A program made the position numbers and the translations under genes. A stretch of DNA of 64,000 nt from Hydrogenophilus thiooxidans (GTDB taxonomy: Bacteria; Pseudomonadota; Gammaproteobacteria; Burkholderiales; Rhodocyclaceae), in contig NZ_JAHLSY010000002.1 of the NCBI RefSeq assembly GCF_019049855.1, positions 124,001 through 188,000 on the forward strand. The letters run 5' to 3'. The notes beneath the pieces are model-generated. The model did not search any database. It was not told the origin of the DNA and was given only the letters and a program-made list of their open reading frames with translations. This document shows, piece by piece, positions 34,598 to 48,676 of this stretch. How positions within the stretch are numbered: the first letter of the stretch is position 1; every line of letters begins with the position of its first letter.

Positions 34598-36464
34598 ACC
34601 GCACCAGATCGGCAACCCGTGCCGCTTCGTCGAAATCGGTAAAGGGGCCCAGATAGAGTCGGATCACAGTCTGCCCCGCAAGCATCGCGGGCAATTGCAC
34701 CACCGCAGCGCCCATCGGTGCCAACCGCTGTTTGACCGCTGCGGCCTGCTGGTCGTCGGCAAGCGTGGCGTAGTAGAGATAGAACCGTCCACGTTGATCA
34801 GCGACGATCATGTCGGTGCGACGAAATTGTGGCAGCCGAATCCGGGTATTTGCGGTCACCCGATCGAGATTGACCCCCGGGTTTGCTGCGGCGAAAAGAT
34901 CCCGCACCGTGGTGTTGTCCGCGCCGAAATGGTTGCTGATCGCGGTGAGGGCCGCCTTGGCGTCATGGACCATTTGCTCGGTACTGTGCGTTGCCACCGG
35001 CAACGGCAGCGCTGAGGGAAAATGCGCGTTTGGCACAGACTGCGAACCGGTTGCTGGTGCGCCGTCACGAAGAGAGAGAGACTCTCCAGAAGGCGCAGAG
35101 GGCATACTGCGATCAGGCGGAACCCCCTCGACGCGGTTGGGAATCGAGGGATCGGCGGTGCGCGAAGGCGCCGTGCGATTCGCTTCACCTGCTGACCGGC
35201 TGAGTTGCGTGCCCAATACGCGCCCAGCCGATGATTCCGCCGGCAAGCGGCTCTGCAGCCACCAATAAGCGCCCCCTGCGCCAAGCAGCAACGCAATGGC
35301 GACACTCAAAAGCCACTGTCTCCAGGCAAGCGGATGACGCGCAACTGGCTCTCCGCTCCCATTTGGCGACGGCGAAGACGGTGGTGCGGCAGGACCGGCA
35401 GCGGCGTGGGTCGTGAGCGCAGCCACATCAAAAGGAGAGGGAGCTGCGTTTGTCTGCGGAAACGGCGGCGCTACCGCAGGAGCGGCTTGCTGCTGCCGGT
35501 TCAAACCGGGAATTTCCGGCGGTGTATCGGCTGCGGTAATAGAAGAAGCCGATTCGGGCGAAGGGGGCGTGGCGTCGACCACGGGCTCCTCGGCTTTTGC
35601 CGCGCCGTCGGCTGCCGCTTCTTGGGGCGCCGAAACCGGTTCTGCCTCGAGAAAGACCGCACCCAGGGGAAGCTTTGCCAATGCGGCTTCGATATCTTGC
35701 CGTTCTACGGTTCGCGACTGGCGCCCAAACGCGAAGATCAGAGCATGGTCGCAGATCTGATTGATGAGCCGCGGCACGCCACGGCTGACCTGATGAATCC
35801 ACTCCAAACACGGGCGGGAAAAGAGATACGGGTCTCCCCCTGCCGCGCGCAAGCGGTGCTGGACGTAACCAATGGTGTCGTCCAACGAGAAGGGACGCAG
35901 ATGCTCGACCAGCGCCACGCGCTGCAACAGCGGTCGCATGTGGTGTTGTTTGAGAATGAGCGCGAGCTCCTCTTGTCCGCTCAGAACGATCTGGATCAAT
36001 TTTCCGCGTTCGTCTTCCAGGTTGAGGAGCAGACGCACCGCCTCGAGTAAGCGCTCGGGCAGCAGATGCGCCTCATCGGCCAGAAGTACGAAACGCAGCG
36101 CTTCGTCTTTTTTCGCCTGACGCGCCAGCGCTTGTTGAATCGCGGAAAGGGGCTCTCTGACGAACGCTGGTTCGTCCCCCTCACCCCACGCTTGCCACAA
36201 CAGGGAAAAAAACTCCTGTTCGGACAACCACGGATTGGTCAAAAAGAGACACCGAAACGTGGGGTTGTCCGCGGCCAGTTTACGCAGCAAAAGGGTCTTG
36301 CCGCTCCCCACCGGCCCCGTGAGCAGGCACAATCCTTTGCGCTCCCGCACGCCATAAAGCAGTGTCGCCAACGCTTCGCGGTGTGCCGCGCTCGCGTAGA
36401 AACAACCGGGGTCGGCGGTATTGGCGAAAGGGGGGCGCGTGAAATGGAAAAATTCGAAATACAT
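34551..36464 (-). CDS. ExeA/GspA-like AAA ATPase with periplasmic SPOR-like end
   Basis: A 637-residue protein. The N-terminal AAA domain (about 1-270) resembles ExeA/GspA and the ATPases of exopolysaccharide loci: FGFxxxPF-like FFHFTRPPFANTAD, Walker A GPVGSGKT (about 50-57) and Walker B FVLLADEAHLL. A long proline/alanine linker leads to one membrane helix (WQWLLSVAIALLLGAGGAYWWL in part, about 378-398). The periplasmic end has a LysM-like stretch (TVRDLFAAANPGVNLDRV) and a SPOR-like module (FYLYYATLADDQQAAAVKQRL). It may couple ATP use to wall-anchored assembly. ATG 36464 lies one base after the preceding stop, with GGGAG upstream. Confidence 0.82.
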   Translation of the reverse strand: MYFEFFHFTRPPFANTADPGCFYASAAHREALATLLYGVRERKGLCLLTGPVGSGKTLLLRKLAADNPTFRCLFLTNPWLSEQEFFSLLWQAWGEGDEPAFVREPLSAIQQALARQAKKDEALRFVLLADEAHLLPERLLEAVRLLLNLEDERGKLIQIVLSGQEELALILKQHHMRPLLQRVALVEHLRPFSLDDTIGYVQHRLRAAGGDPYLFSRPCLEWIHQVSRGVPRLINQICDHALIFAFGRQSRTVERQDIEAALAKLPLGAVFLEAEPVSAPQEAAADGAAKAEEPVVDATPPSPESASSITAADTPPEIPGLNRQQQAAPAVAPPFPQTNAAPSPFDVAALTTHAAAGPAAPPSSPSPNGSGEPVARHPLAWRQWLLSVAIALLLGAGGAYWWLQSRLPAESSAGRVLGTQLSRSAGEANRTAPSRTADPSIPNRVEGVPPDRSMPSAPSGESLSLRDGAPATGSQSVPNAHFPSALPLPVATHSTEQMVHDAKAALTAISNHFGADNTTVRDLFAAANPGVNLDRVTANTRIRLPQFRRTDMIVADQRGRFYLYYATLADDQQAAAVKQRLAPMGAAVVQLPAMLAGQTVIRLYLGPFTDFDEAARVADLVRFSYLPLLERPGATGS

Positions 36465-36465
36465 C

Positions 36466-37020
36466 TCAATCTCCCAATTCGACAGGTTGGTAGGCCTGCT
36501 TCATCCGCACCCCGATGAGTTTCGCCTGGACGATATCCCCTTTGTAATTCATCACATTGATCGGAATCCGGTTGATCCCTTTCTGAATGGGGATACTGGT
36601 GCGCACCACACGGCTGGCTTCGATGAGATTTTTCAAACGATCGAAGTGACCGATGCGCACCATGATGTCGACTTCCGCGGTCTCGTATTGATACGGCGTG
36701 GCATCTTCGACGAAGACGATCACGAAGTTGGGCGGATCTTGCTGCCACTTCAGAATCTGAAACTTTTCCCGTTTGATGAACGCAGTGTCGTTGTAGCCCG
36801 TGGGGTGGTACGGTACGCGGGTCACGTCGTCGCCCTGTTCGTCATAAATGATGCGCGGAAAAAAGAGTCCGGTTTCCGGGACATCGAAAGGGGGCGCATC
36901 TTCCTCAGGCGGGCGGAATTCGTCTTCGACGAAAGCATCTGCGGGCTGACTCGCCCAAAAGAGTGCGAGAACCCCCCCGATCCAGAGACCTTTTTGCCAC
37001 CGGTTGGATCCGTACCCCAT
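36466..37020 (-). CDS. Hypothetical exported protein, 184 residues
   Basis: I do not recognise this family. A signal peptide is clear (GLWIGGVLALFWASQPADA, cleavage near 29). The mature part is acidic at first (FVEDEFRPPEEDAPPF), then has YHPTGYNDTAFIKREKFQIL and a beta-rich second half ending IGVRMKQAYQPVELGD. There are no cysteines, so probably a soluble periplasmic or surface protein. Its start overlaps the stop of the UDP-glucuronate decarboxylase gene by one base and its stop lies one base before the ExeA-like gene, so the three are one operon. Confidence 0.7.
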   Translation of the reverse strand: MGYGSNRWQKGLWIGGVLALFWASQPADAFVEDEFRPPEEDAPPFDVPETGLFFPRIIYDEQGDDVTRVPYHPTGYNDTAFIKREKFQILKWQQDPPNFVIVFVEDATPYQYETAEVDIMVRIGHFDRLKNLIEASRVVRTSIPIQKGINRIPINVMNYKGDIVQAKLIGVRMKQAYQPVELGD

Positions 37021-37988
37021 CACCCAGTTCCTTCGCGCAACAACTGGTCGAAATAGTCGATCGTTTTCGCGAGACCCACTTCCAAAGGGACCGTAGGCGC
37101 CCACCCCAGGTGGGTTTTCGCCAGCGTAATATCAGGACACCGCTGCTTCGGGTCGTCCTGCGGTAGCGGACGGAAGACGATTTCGGACCGTGACCCTACC
37201 AGATCGCGGATGGTTTCTGCCAATTCCAAGATCGTGATTTCGTGTGGGTTGCCCAGATTGACCGGCCCAGTGAATTCCTTTGGTTGCGCCATCATCTTGA
37301 GCAAGCCCCCGACCAAGTCATCGACGTAACAGAGCGATCGCGTCTGCGATCCATCGCCATAGACGGTGATCGGCTCGCCTGTGAGCGCCGCGACGATGAA
37401 GTTGGAGACGACGCGCCCATCTTTGGGGTGCATGTTGGGACCATAGGTGTTGAAGATGCGCACGACTTTGATATCGACGCGATGCTCGCGATGGTAGTCG
37501 AAAAAGAGCGTTTCAGCGCACCGTTTCCCTTCGTCGTAGCAGGCGCGTGGCCCGATGGGGTTCACGCGCCCCCAGTAGTGTTCGGGTTGCGGATGGATTT
37601 CGGGGTCACCGTAGACTTCGCTGGTCGACGCCTGCAGGATCCGCGCGCGGGTGCGCCGCGCCAATTCCAGCATGTTGATCGTTCCAAGGACCGAAGTCTG
37701 CACCGTCGCCACCGGGTCGAACTGGTAATGGATCGGCGAAGCGGGGCACGCCAGATTGTAGATCTGATCCACTTGGACATAGAGGCGCTCATTGATATCG
37801 TGCCGTATGAATTCGAAACGGTAATCGTCCAAGAGCGCTTTGATGTTGCGTTTTTGTCCGGTGATGAAGTTGTCAACGCAGAGCACCTCATACCCTTCGG
37901 CCAACAACCGACGACAGAGGTGTGAGCCGATGAACCCCGCTCCGCCCGTCACCAATACCTTGTTGCCCTGTGGCAGTCCAAGTGACAT
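37020..37988 (-). CDS. UDP-glucuronate decarboxylase (UDP-xylose synthase type)
   Basis: A 322-residue extended short-chain dehydrogenase. The NAD-binding motif is [16 protein letters not shown] at about 14-29; the active site includes Ser/Thr in STSEVYGDP and the YDEGKR variant of Yxxx[30 protein letters not shown] and [18 protein letters not shown] are UXS signatures. It converts UDP-glucuronate to UDP-xylose, which suggests a pentose in the polymer. ATG 37988 follows GGTGGAG; a GTG at 38000 is less likely. A TACAAT box lies at 38017-38012. Confidence 0.92.
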   Translation of the reverse strand: MSLGLPQGNKVLVTGGAGFIGSHLCRRLLAEGYEVLCVDNFITGQKRNIKALLDDYRFEFIRHDINERLYVQVDQIYNLACPASPIHYQFDPVATVQTSVLGTINMLELARRTRARILQASTSEVYGDPEIHPQPEHYWGRVNPIGPRACYDEGKRCAETLFFDYHREHRVDIKVVRIFNTYGPNMHPKDGRVVSNFIVAALTGEPITVYGDGSQTRSLCYVDDLVGGLLKMMAQPKEFTGPVNLGNPHEITILELAETIRDLVGSRSEIVFRPLPQDDPKQRCPDITLAKTHLGWAPTVPLEVGLAKTIDYFDQLLREGTG

Positions 37989-38011
37989 GATCCACTCCAC
38001 CTTTTGCTACC

Positions 38012-38017
38012 ATTGTA
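38012..38017 (-). promoter_or_regulatory. -10 box before the UDP-glucuronate decarboxylase operon
   Basis: On the minus strand TACAAT spans 38017-38012; a weak TTGGCT (38041-38036) lies 18 bases upstream. The start would be near 38005, giving a 17-base leader that carries the GGTGGAG site. Confidence 0.4.
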
Positions 38018-38048
38018 ACAATAACCGTTTCGGACAGCCAATTTTTTT

Positions 38049-39107
38049 ATGGGAAAAATAGACGAATTTGCGCTGATCGCGCGCTTTTTCCGATCGTGCG
38101 CTCCGCCCGAGCCATCCATCTTGGGAATCGGCGACGATGCCGCGCTCCTGCCGTGCGCGTCTGCGCTGCGTGGAAATCGCGACGATGCCTCTGCGACGCT
38201 CGCGCTCACCACCGATACCCTCGTTGCGGGCAGCCACTTTTTGCCGGACTTCGCCCCGCAGGACCTGGGGTGGAAAGCGCTTGCGGTGAATCTCTCCGAT
38301 CTTGCAGCGATGGGGGCAGAGCCGACGGCGTTCCTCCTTGCGCTGACGCTCCCGCGATACGATCCGGAATGGCTAGAAGGGTTTGCACGCGGCGTGCAAG
38401 CGTGCGCGCAGCGCTATGGTGTCGCGCTCATCGGAGGCGACACGACGCGAGGACCACTTGCGATCACGATCACCGCGCTCGGGGTGGTTCCGTGGCAAGC
38501 GGCGATTCGCCGTTCGACCGCTCAGGTTGGCGACGATCTGTGGGTGAGCGGCCAACCGGGCCGCGCCGCGTTGGGGCTTTCGGTGCGCACGGGACGCCTC
38601 TCAGGTGATCTGCCGGGGTGTTCCGAATGGATCGCTGCGCTGGAACGGCCGCAACCGCGCATCGCGCTTGGGCTTGCGCTGCGCGGCATCGCGACGGCGA
38701 TGCTCGACATTTCCGACGGGCTGACGCAGGACGCGCACCATCTGGTGGAGACGCGACCCGAATTGACGCTCTGCGTGGAAGAGGCCGCATTGCCGCTGGC
38801 ACCTTTGGTGGCCCAAGGCGCGCCTGCTGAAAAGGCATGGGCAGCGCTTTTGGGCGGCGGAGACGATTATGAGTTACTGTTTACTGCGAACCCGAGGCAC
38901 CGAACAGCCGTCGCGGAAGCGGCACGACGCGCGGGTGTCTCCGTGCACCGCATCGGTTCGGTCGTGCCACGCTTCATCCCAGAGGCGTCGCCGCTGGTGC
39001 TTTTGCGGCGTGATGGCACCCGTACCACGCTACCTCCCCAAGGGTGGGACCCGTTCCGTGTCGCTGAGCCCTTGGATTTGGACATTCAACCGGAGTCTTT
39101 TTCGTGA
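38049..39107 (+). CDS. thiL: Thiamine-monophosphate kinase ThiL
   Basis: A 352-residue kinase that makes thiamine diphosphate, the last step of the pathway. Motifs: LGIGDDAALL near the N-terminus, TTDTLVAGSHFLPDFAP, NLSDLAAMGAEPTAFLLAL, IGGDTTRG, MLDISDGLTQDAHHL and GGGDDYELLFTA. The start ATG 38049 follows a run of seven T and has no Shine-Dalgarno site. The stop overlaps the pgpA start (GTGA). ThiD is encoded further right in the window. Confidence 0.95.
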   Translation: MGKIDEFALIARFFRSCAPPEPSILGIGDDAALLPCASALRGNRDDASATLALTTDTLVAGSHFLPDFAPQDLGWKALAVNLSDLAAMGAEPTAFLLALTLPRYDPEWLEGFARGVQACAQRYGVALIGGDTTRGPLAITITALGVVPWQAAIRRSTAQVGDDLWVSGQPGRAALGLSVRTGRLSGDLPGCSEWIAALERPQPRIALGLALRGIATAMLDISDGLTQDAHHLVETRPELTLCVEEAALPLAPLVAQGAPAEKAWAALLGGGDDYELLFTANPRHRTAVAEAARRAGVSVHRIGSVVPRFIPEASPLVLLRRDGTRTTLPPQGWDPFRVAEPLDLDIQPESFS

Positions 39108-39622
39108 CACGCACATCCGTGCGCGCCCCGGCACACGCGCGTTCCCCAACGGCGCTGCTGTGGCACCCCGTCCATTTCCTGTCTCTCGGCTTGGGCAGCG
39201 GCCTTTCGCGTTGGGCACCCGGTACGATGGGCACTTTGGCGGGTTGGTTCCTGTGGCCACTGCTCGTCCATCAGCTCCCCATAGAATGGCTGCTTGCCTG
39301 GCTCATCGCATGCACGGGCTTTGGCGTCTGGGCATGCGGCGTCACAGCACACGCGCTGGGGGACAACGACCCAGAGGCCGTCGTCTGGGATGAGATCGTC
39401 GCGCTTTGGTGGGTTTTGCTTTTCACGCCCGCGAACTGGCTGGCCCAAGGGGCTGCGGTTGCGCTCTTTCGCCTCTTCGACATCACGAAGCCGTGGCCGA
39501 TTCGCATGGTGGAACGCCGCGTCAAGGGGGGGTTGGGCATCATGATCGACGATCTGATCGCGGCGGTGATGACGCTCTTCGTGCTCGCCGTTGCGGTCCA
39601 TTACGACGTGCTGCCGCGGTAA
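39104..39622 (+). CDS. pgpA: Phosphatidylglycerophosphatase A
   Basis: A 172-residue membrane phosphatase that makes phosphatidylglycerol. Motifs: [32 protein letters not shown] and the active-site end [29 protein letters not shown]. About four helices are visible. It starts at GTG 39104 overlapping the thiL stop; thiL-pgpA is a common gene pair in Proteobacteria. The N-terminus before the first motif is longer and more polar than usual. Confidence 0.93.
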   Translation: MTRTSVRAPAHARSPTALLWHPVHFLSLGLGSGLSRWAPGTMGTLAGWFLWPLLVHQLPIEWLLAWLIACTGFGVWACGVTAHALGDNDPEAVVWDEIVALWWVLLFTPANWLAQGAAVALFRLFDITKPWPIRMVERRVKGGLGIMIDDLIAAVMTLFVLAVAVHYDVLPR

Positions 39623-39665
39623 GCCATTTTCTGCGAAATGGCATTGCACACGAAAGGAAGAGACA

Positions 39666-40262
39666 ATGCAGCAGTCCCGCATCGGACCAGCCAACGAGGC
39701 GCTCCCAGACGAAGAGACCTTAGACGATGCCCAGACCTACGATGCGGTGCACGACGTCCCGCCGCTTCTGTATGACCTTGCTGCGCGCGTCGGTCGCTTA
39801 TTAGGCGAACGCGGTGAAACGCTCGCCACCGCCGAATCGTGCACCGGAGGTTTGATCGCCGCCGCGATCACCAGCGTCGCCGGTAGCTCTGCGTGGTTCG
39901 AAGCGGGGTTCGTTACCTACGCCAACCGGGCAAAGACGGCGCTGCTGGGCGTTTTGCCCGAGACGCTCGCCGCGCACGGCGCCGTTTCCGAGGCAACCGC
40001 TTGCGAAATGGCCAATGGCGCGCGCACGCGCGCTGCGACCACCTGGGCCGTGGCAGTTTCCGGTATCGCTGGCCCCAGCGGGGGAACGGCGCAGAAACCG
40101 GTGGGAACGGTCTGCTTTGCGTGGGCGGGGCCGAACGGGGTCACGGCAACGACCCGCCATTTCCGCGGCAACCGCGCAGCGGTGCGCATTCAGACGGTCA
40201 TATGGGCGCTCGCAACGCTCCTCGAGATGCTTGCGCGCAGCGCACGACCACCCGAAGGGTAA
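39666..40262 (+). CDS. pncC: CinA-family nicotinamide-nucleotide amidase (PncC)
   Basis: A 198-residue protein matching the C-terminal CinA domain alone, the PncC type that deamidates NMN in the pyridine nucleotide cycle. Motifs: [23 protein letters not shown] with the nucleophile Ser, [30 protein letters not shown] and [20 protein letters not shown]. About 45 acidic residues precede the domain. ATG 39666 follows AAGGAAGAG; a longer frame from 39591 overlaps pgpA. It converges on metH. Confidence 0.92.
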   Translation: MQQSRIGPANEALPDEETLDDAQTYDAVHDVPPLLYDLAARVGRLLGERGETLATAESCTGGLIAAAITSVAGSSAWFEAGFVTYANRAKTALLGVLPETLAAHGAVSEATACEMANGARTRAATTWAVAVSGIAGPSGGTAQKPVGTVCFAWAGPNGVTATTRHFRGNRAAVRIQTVIWALATLLEMLARSARPPEG

Positions 40263-40288
40263 CGCGCCAACGCCTCGCTCAAGCCCAT

Positions 40289-44101
<3,813 letters not shown>

Positions 44102-44138
44102 CGCTATTTCCGTCAAAGAGGCTCCGTTGGGGAACCGA

Positions 44139-45404
44139 TTAGCATACCATAGGGTCCAGGAACGCTTCGAGGACGGTGTTGAGGTAACGCCAACCAAGTG
44201 GCGTGCACGCCAGACGCGCCGCATCGTCCACCACCCAGCCACGCGCAGCGAGCCGCTCCCAGGTGTCTGCGATCGCCGCGAATGGCAACCCGGTCCGTTC
44301 GGTAAAAAGCGGGCGCGGCACCCCTTCGGCCAGGCGCAGCGCGTTCATCAGGAACTCGAACGGCAACGCGTCTGCCTGCACCCAATGTGCCGCAGCGGTA
44401 TAGGGGTTGGTCACGGACGAGGTGTCCAAGCCCTGGACACGGTCTGGGCGGTTCCTATGCTGCCCTGCCGAAAGGTAATCGTTGGGATGCGCGCGCTTGC
44501 GGGTTCGCAGAATGCCCGAACCGGGAAACGAAATCTTGCCATGCGCGCCCGGCCCAATCCCAAGGTAATCACCAAAGGTCCAATAGTTGAGGTTGTGGCG
44601 CGCGCGGTGGTCGGGCTTAGCAAAAGCGCTCACTTCGTAGCGCGAGAACCCAGCGCCTGCCAACACCGCATGAACCGCCGCTTCGATCGCCCCCAAACGC
44701 GTCTCGTCCGGCAGGCCAGCCGGTGGCGCTGCGGCAAACGGGGTGTTGGGTTCGATCGTCAGCTCATACGCCGAAACGTGCGCGACACCAAGGGCGAGCA
44801 ACCGCATCACCTCCGCTTCCGCTCCTTGCGGGGTCTGTCCCGGCCAGCCGTAGATCAGATCGGCATTGACGCGCGGGAATACCTCGAGCGCAGCGGCAAC
44901 AGTCCGTTCCGCCGTGGGAGCGTCATGGATGCGCCCTAATTCGGCGAGCCCCACGGGATCGAGGCTCTGCACCCCGATCGACACCCGGTTCACCCCGGCG
45001 TCGCGCCACGCCGACAAGGCTGCGATTTCGGTGGCCCCCGGATTGGCTTCGAGCGTCACCTCGGCGTTTGCGGCAACGGAAAGCGTAGCGCGCACGTGCT
45101 GCAAAATCGCCGCGATGGCATCGGGTGACAGCAGACTGGGTGTGCCGCCACCGAAAAAGATCGAGGTAACAGTGCGGCCGGAAACGAGCGCCGCCTCGTG
45201 TGCCAGATCTTCGGCGAGTGCCGCCACAAAAGCCCGTTCTGGCAACGCGCCTCGTTGCGGGTGGGAGTTGAAATCGCAATAGGGGCACTTGCGCACACAC
45301 CAAGGGACATGGATATAAACGGCTAGGGGCGGGGGCTTACTCGGTGCCGGGTAGGATTCCCGTTCGTTTGGCGGAGTGACCGGGTACGCGTCGGGCTTTG
45401 TCAC
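44139..45404 (-). CDS. hemW: HemW-type radical SAM protein
   Basis: A 421-residue radical SAM protein formerly annotated as oxygen-independent coproporphyrinogen oxidase. The cluster motif is CVRKCPYC, lacking the fourth cysteine context of true HemN; then [32 protein letters not shown] and [10 protein letters not shown]. HemW proteins bind heme and may deliver it. GTG 45404 is preferred because it follows the rdgB stop by 14 bases; a longer frame opens at 45467 inside rdgB. The distance to metH is short. Confidence 0.92.
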   Translation of the reverse strand: MTKPDAYPVTPPNERESYPAPSKPPPLAVYIHVPWCVRKCPYCDFNSHPQRGALPERAFVAALAEDLAHEAALVSGRTVTSIFFGGGTPSLLSPDAIAAILQHVRATLSVAANAEVTLEANPGATEIAALSAWRDAGVNRVSIGVQSLDPVGLAELGRIHDAPTAERTVAAALEVFPRVNADLIYGWPGQTPQGAEAEVMRLLALGVAHVSAYELTIEPNTPFAAAPPAGLPDETRLGAIEAAVHAVLAGAGFSRYEVSAFAKPDHRARHNLNYWTFGDYLGIGPGAHGKISFPGSGILRTRKRAHPNDYLSAGQHRNRPDRVQGLDTSSVTNPYTAAAHWVQADALPFEFLMNALRLAEGVPRPLFTERTGLPFAAIADTWERLAARGWVVDDAARLACTPLGWRYLNTVLEAFLDPMVC

Positions 45405-45418
45405 GATGCGCAGGGACC

Positions 45419-46045
45419 TTACGAGCGCACGGTAACAGTCGGAAGCGCCGCAGACAGTTCGGGCCACGCCGCCACGAGTCGCGCAACAGCGCGCGCACGG
45501 TGGCTACGACGGTTTTTCTCGTCGCGCGTGAGTTCCGCAGCGGTTTGGTTCGACTCCGGGTCGATAAAGAGCGGATCGTAACCAAACCCGTTCGTGCCTC
45601 GGGGCGCTTCAGCGATCGTCCCCCACCACCGCCCTTCGGCGACGAACGGGGTAGGATCGTCACCGTGCACGACGAAAACCAGGCAGGCGTAAAAGTAGGC
45701 ACGGCGCGCTTCCCCTTCAAGCGCTGCCATTTCGGCCAGCAATTTGTCGTTGTTGCGCGCGTCCGATTTCGGTTCTCCCGCGTAGCGCGCCGACAGCACC
45801 CCAGGGGCGCCACCCAACGCTGGAACGACCAATCCGGAGTCGTCGGCCAACGCGGGCAACCCAGTCAGGCGCGCGGCATGCCGCGCTTTGGCGAGCGCGT
45901 TCTCCAGGAACGTGCCGTACGGCTCGCTTGCCGCGGGCACCGCGAAAGCGCCCTGGGGCCGCACCGTCACCTCGAGCGGTGCAAGCAGAGCCTCGAATTC
46001 AGCGAGTTTGCCGCGATTGTCACTCGCGAGTACCACGGTCACCAT
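45419..46045 (-). CDS. rdgB: dITP/XTP pyrophosphatase RdgB
   Basis: A 208-residue Ham1-family house-cleaning enzyme that hydrolyses deaminated purine nucleoside triphosphates. Motifs: [60 protein letters not shown], and the C-terminal [11 protein letters not shown] and [16 protein letters not shown] 46045 has GAGGAG eight bases upstream; the frame also opens at GTG 46054. It overlaps the rph end by seven bases. Confidence 0.94.
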   Translation of the reverse strand: MVTVVLASDNRGKLAEFEALLAPLEVTVRPQGAFAVPAASEPYGTFLENALAKARHAARLTGLPALADDSGLVVPALGGAPGVLSARYAGEPKSDARNNDKLLAEMAALEGEARRAYFYACLVFVVHGDDPTPFVAEGRWWGTIAEAPRGTNGFGYDPLFIDPESNQTAAELTRDEKNRRSHRARAVARLVAAWPELSAALPTVTVRS

Positions 46046-46797
46046 CTTCCACACTCCTCGGCCAGCGCTACGCCAGCAGCCTGCAACGCAGCCCGTTGCG
46101 CAGCGATAAGCCCCTCAATCCCGTGTTCGGCAAGGGTCAGCAGCTGCATGAACTCGGCACGCGACACCCCTTGCCCTTCTGCCGTACCCTGGATTTCGAT
46201 GAGTTCCTGACGCCCGTTCATCACCACGTTCATATCGAACGTACAGCGGGAGTCTTCCTCATACGCCAGGTCGAGCAGCGGCACGCCCGCAACGACCCCA
46301 ACCGAGACCGCGGCGATCTGCGCCACCAAGGGTGAAGCGGGCACCAGCGCATCGCGCACCAGACGGTCACATGCGAGCGCCAACGCCACCCAGCCCCCGG
46401 TGATCGCCGCGCAGCGGGTCCCGCCATCGGCTTGCAACACGTCGCAATCCAGAATGATCTGCCGCGGCCCCAGGCGGTCGAGATCGACCGCCATTCGCAG
46501 GCTCCGCCCAATCAACCGTTGAATCTCTTGGGTACGCCCGCTTTGTTTGCCGCGTACCGCTTCGCGCTCACTGCGGGTGTGCGTCGCGCGCGGCAACATC
46601 CCATACTCCGCGGTGACCCAACCGCCGCCGCTCTCTTTGCGATGCGGCGGCACGCGCGCCTCGACGCTTGCCGTGCACAGCACTCGGGTATTGCCCAGCG
46701 CGATCAACGCCGAACCTTCGGCATAAGGCGCGACCCCTGGGGTAATGGTGACAGGCCGTAACACATCGGCAGCGCGGCCATCGACACGCTCGCTCAT
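46039..46797 (-). CDS. rph: Ribonuclease PH
   Basis: A 252-residue phosphorolytic exoribonuclease that trims tRNA 3' ends. Motifs: [70 protein letters not shown] and [21 protein letters not shown] 46797 has GGAGGAA close upstream and overlaps the phosphatase stop (ATGA). rph-rdgB-hemW is a standard order in Betaproteobacteria. Confidence 0.95.
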   Translation of the reverse strand: MSERVDGRAADVLRPVTITPGVAPYAEGSALIALGNTRVLCTASVEARVPPHRKESGGGWVTAEYGMLPRATHTRSEREAVRGKQSGRTQEIQRLIGRSLRMAVDLDRLGPRQIILDCDVLQADGGTRCAAITGGWVALALACDRLVRDALVPASPLVAQIAAVSVGVVAGVPLLDLAYEEDSRCTFDMNVVMNGRQELIEIQGTAEGQGVSRAEFMQLLTLAEHGIEGLIAAQRAALQAAGVALAEECGRW

Positions 46798-47711
46798 CGG
46801 TTCCTCCGGAATTTTTCGATCGTTTCGTTGATCTCCTGAATTGCCCGATCGACTTCGTCGTCGGACAACACGAGATCGCTCGGCACCGCGTCGTCCATCT
46901 CGGAAAAAATCGAGGTCACCACCCCCGCGGTGGTCTCGGTGAATACCGCATCGAGCGATTCGTGCGCGGTTTCCAGCCACCGCATCGTCAAGAGCGTCAC
47001 ATTGTCGGAATGGCCCATCGCGCGGGTCACCGCCTCTTCGACCAGCGCTTTGGTTGCCCACTCCAGGTTGGGCACAGAGAGGCGCTTCGCGATCTCTTCG
47101 TCGTCCACTTGCCCCCACAACCCGTCGGAGCAGAGGGCGACGACATCGTTGTGCTGCAACGTGACGCGCCGCGTGAATTCGACCCGCGGCACCTCTTCAC
47201 CGCCGATCGACGCCAGCAGCCGGTTGCGCGACGGGTGGTACCGCAGATCCGCTTCGGTCAAGAGCCCTTGCTGCAGTAAGAGCTGCGCTTGGGAGTGGTC
47301 GGTCGTGCGCAGCGTCACCCGCCCGTTACGCAGATGGTAGAGGCGCGAATCACCGACGTGGGCGATCCACAGCTGCCCATTTTGCACCAACGCGGCAACC
47401 AGCGTTGTCCTCGGTTGCTGATCGCTACCGGCGCGATCGCCGGCAACGAGCGCATTCACCGCGAAATGGGCTTCGATGAAGGCATGGGCGAGAAAAGTCG
47501 CGGGGTCGTCCACCGTGGGCTTTGCCGCAAGCGAGAAGGCTTTGGCCAAAACCTGTACCGCGACCTCTGCGGCACGGTCACCCGAGACATGCCCGCCCAT
47601 TCCATCGGCGACCATCATGAGGAGTGCGTCGCGGGAATAAGCATAACCAGCCCGGTCTTCGTTTTTGCGGCGATCGCCCACCGAGGTCGCCTGGAAAATG
47701 GCAAACCGCAT
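46794..47711 (-). CDS. PP2C-type serine/threonine phosphatase
   Basis: A 305-residue PPM phosphatase. Metal-binding and catalytic motifs: [61 protein letters not shown] and [12 protein letters not shown]-terminal acidic extension of about 55 residues follows the catalytic domain. Encoded 10 bases after the kinase gene and overlapping rph, it is likely the partner that reverses the kinase. Confidence 0.92.
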   Translation of the reverse strand: MRFAIFQATSVGDRRKNEDRAGYAYSRDALLMMVADGMGGHVSGDRAAEVAVQVLAKAFSLAAKPTVDDPATFLAHAFIEAHFAVNALVAGDRAGSDQQPRTTLVAALVQNGQLWIAHVGDSRLYHLRNGRVTLRTTDHSQAQLLLQQGLLTEADLRYHPSRNRLLASIGGEEVPRVEFTRRVTLQHNDVVALCSDGLWGQVDDEEIAKRLSVPNLEWATKALVEEAVTRAMGHSDNVTLLTMRWLETAHESLDAVFTETTAGVVTSIFSEMDDAVPSDLVLSDDEVDRAIQEINETIEKFRRNR

Positions 47712-47721
47712 CCTCTTTCCC

Positions 47722-48645
47722 CTATTCGCCGCCCACCACGAGCGTACTCGTTCGCGTCAATTGGTAGGTACTTTCAGCGATCCGTTTATAGACTTGATAG
47801 GCGCTCTGCGGCCGGTTCGCGGCATCGAGCGCCAAAAGTTGCGCGGTCAATTCCAAAAGCTCTTCGCTGTAAATCCCTTTGAGTTCAGCCAATTTACGCG
47901 GCACCGGATCCGATTCCTGACGATCCTCGGCGCGCGGCGGCGAACTGCCCGTCATGCACGCATAGACGATTCCCCCTATTGCGTAGAGATCGGTCCACGG
48001 GCCGATCGCCTCCTTATTTGCAGCGAGCTGCTCTGGCGGCGCGTACCCCGGCGTGAACATCGTCCGCACCCAAGCGATCTCGTGCGCGATCCCTTGCCGC
48101 GCCGAACCGAAATCGATCAGTACCGGATCTCCCCCCTGGCGCAACAAAATATTGGCGGGCTTGAGGTCGAGGTGGAGCAGTTTGTGCGCATGAATCTCTC
48201 GCAACGCTTTGAGCAGCCGAATGAGCAGCATGCGAATAAACGTCTCACGCAATCGCCCGCGCTTTCGGCGGATGTAGTCGTGCAAACTCGCCCCTTCCTC
48301 GAACGCCATCGCCAGATAGACCGTCTCAAACGCGCGAAAGAGGCTATAGACCCGCACGATGTTGGGATGCCCGATCTGCCCGAGCGTCCGCCCCTCGTCG
48401 AAAAAACATTTCAAACCGAAATAAAACGCCTTTTCTTTTCCCGGCAAAACGGTCAACTCGACCTCTTTGGCGTGGCGCACCACCATCTCGTGCGGGAAAA
48501 ACTCCTTGAGCGCATAGGTCTGCCCATCTTTCCCCGTTACGCGGTAGACGAACGAAAAGCCCCCGCGCGCCACGAGCGATTGGATCCGGTACCCCTCCAC
48601 CAACCACCCGACGGGCAACGGAACGTTCGACGCATTTTCAGCCAT
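47722..48645 (-). CDS. Serine/threonine protein kinase
   Basis: A 307-residue Hanks-type kinase with no membrane segment or sensor domain. The catalytic motifs are intact: the glycine loop ARGGFSFVYRV, Lys in YALKEFFP, the catalytic loop HLDLKPANILL, DFG in LIDFGSARQ and the activation-end YAPPEQ. The start at ATG 48645 is chosen over a GTG at 48663. A perfect TATAAT box lies at 48682-48677 on its strand. With the adjacent phosphatase it makes a two-gene phosphorylation switch placed ahead of rph; targets are unknown. Confidence 0.92.
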   Translation of the reverse strand: MAENASNVPLPVGWLVEGYRIQSLVARGGFSFVYRVTGKDGQTYALKEFFPHEMVVRHAKEVELTVLPGKEKAFYFGLKCFFDEGRTLGQIGHPNIVRVYSLFRAFETVYLAMAFEEGASLHDYIRRKRGRLRETFIRMLLIRLLKALREIHAHKLLHLDLKPANILLRQGGDPVLIDFGSARQGIAHEIAWVRTMFTPGYAPPEQLAANKEAIGPWTDLYAIGGIVYACMTGSSPPRAEDRQESDPVPRKLAELKGIYSEELLELTAQLLALDAANRPQSAYQVYKRIAESTYQLTRTSTLVVGGE

Positions 48646-48676
48646 GGTGGGCAGCGTGTACAATTCCCATCATCGC

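Noticed and set aside
44102-44138. Cobalamin or SAM riboswitch before metH
   Set aside because: Only 37 bases separate hemW and metH and no riboswitch core is visible. The regions before cobQ, thiL and thiD also lack B12 or TPP riboswitch signatures.
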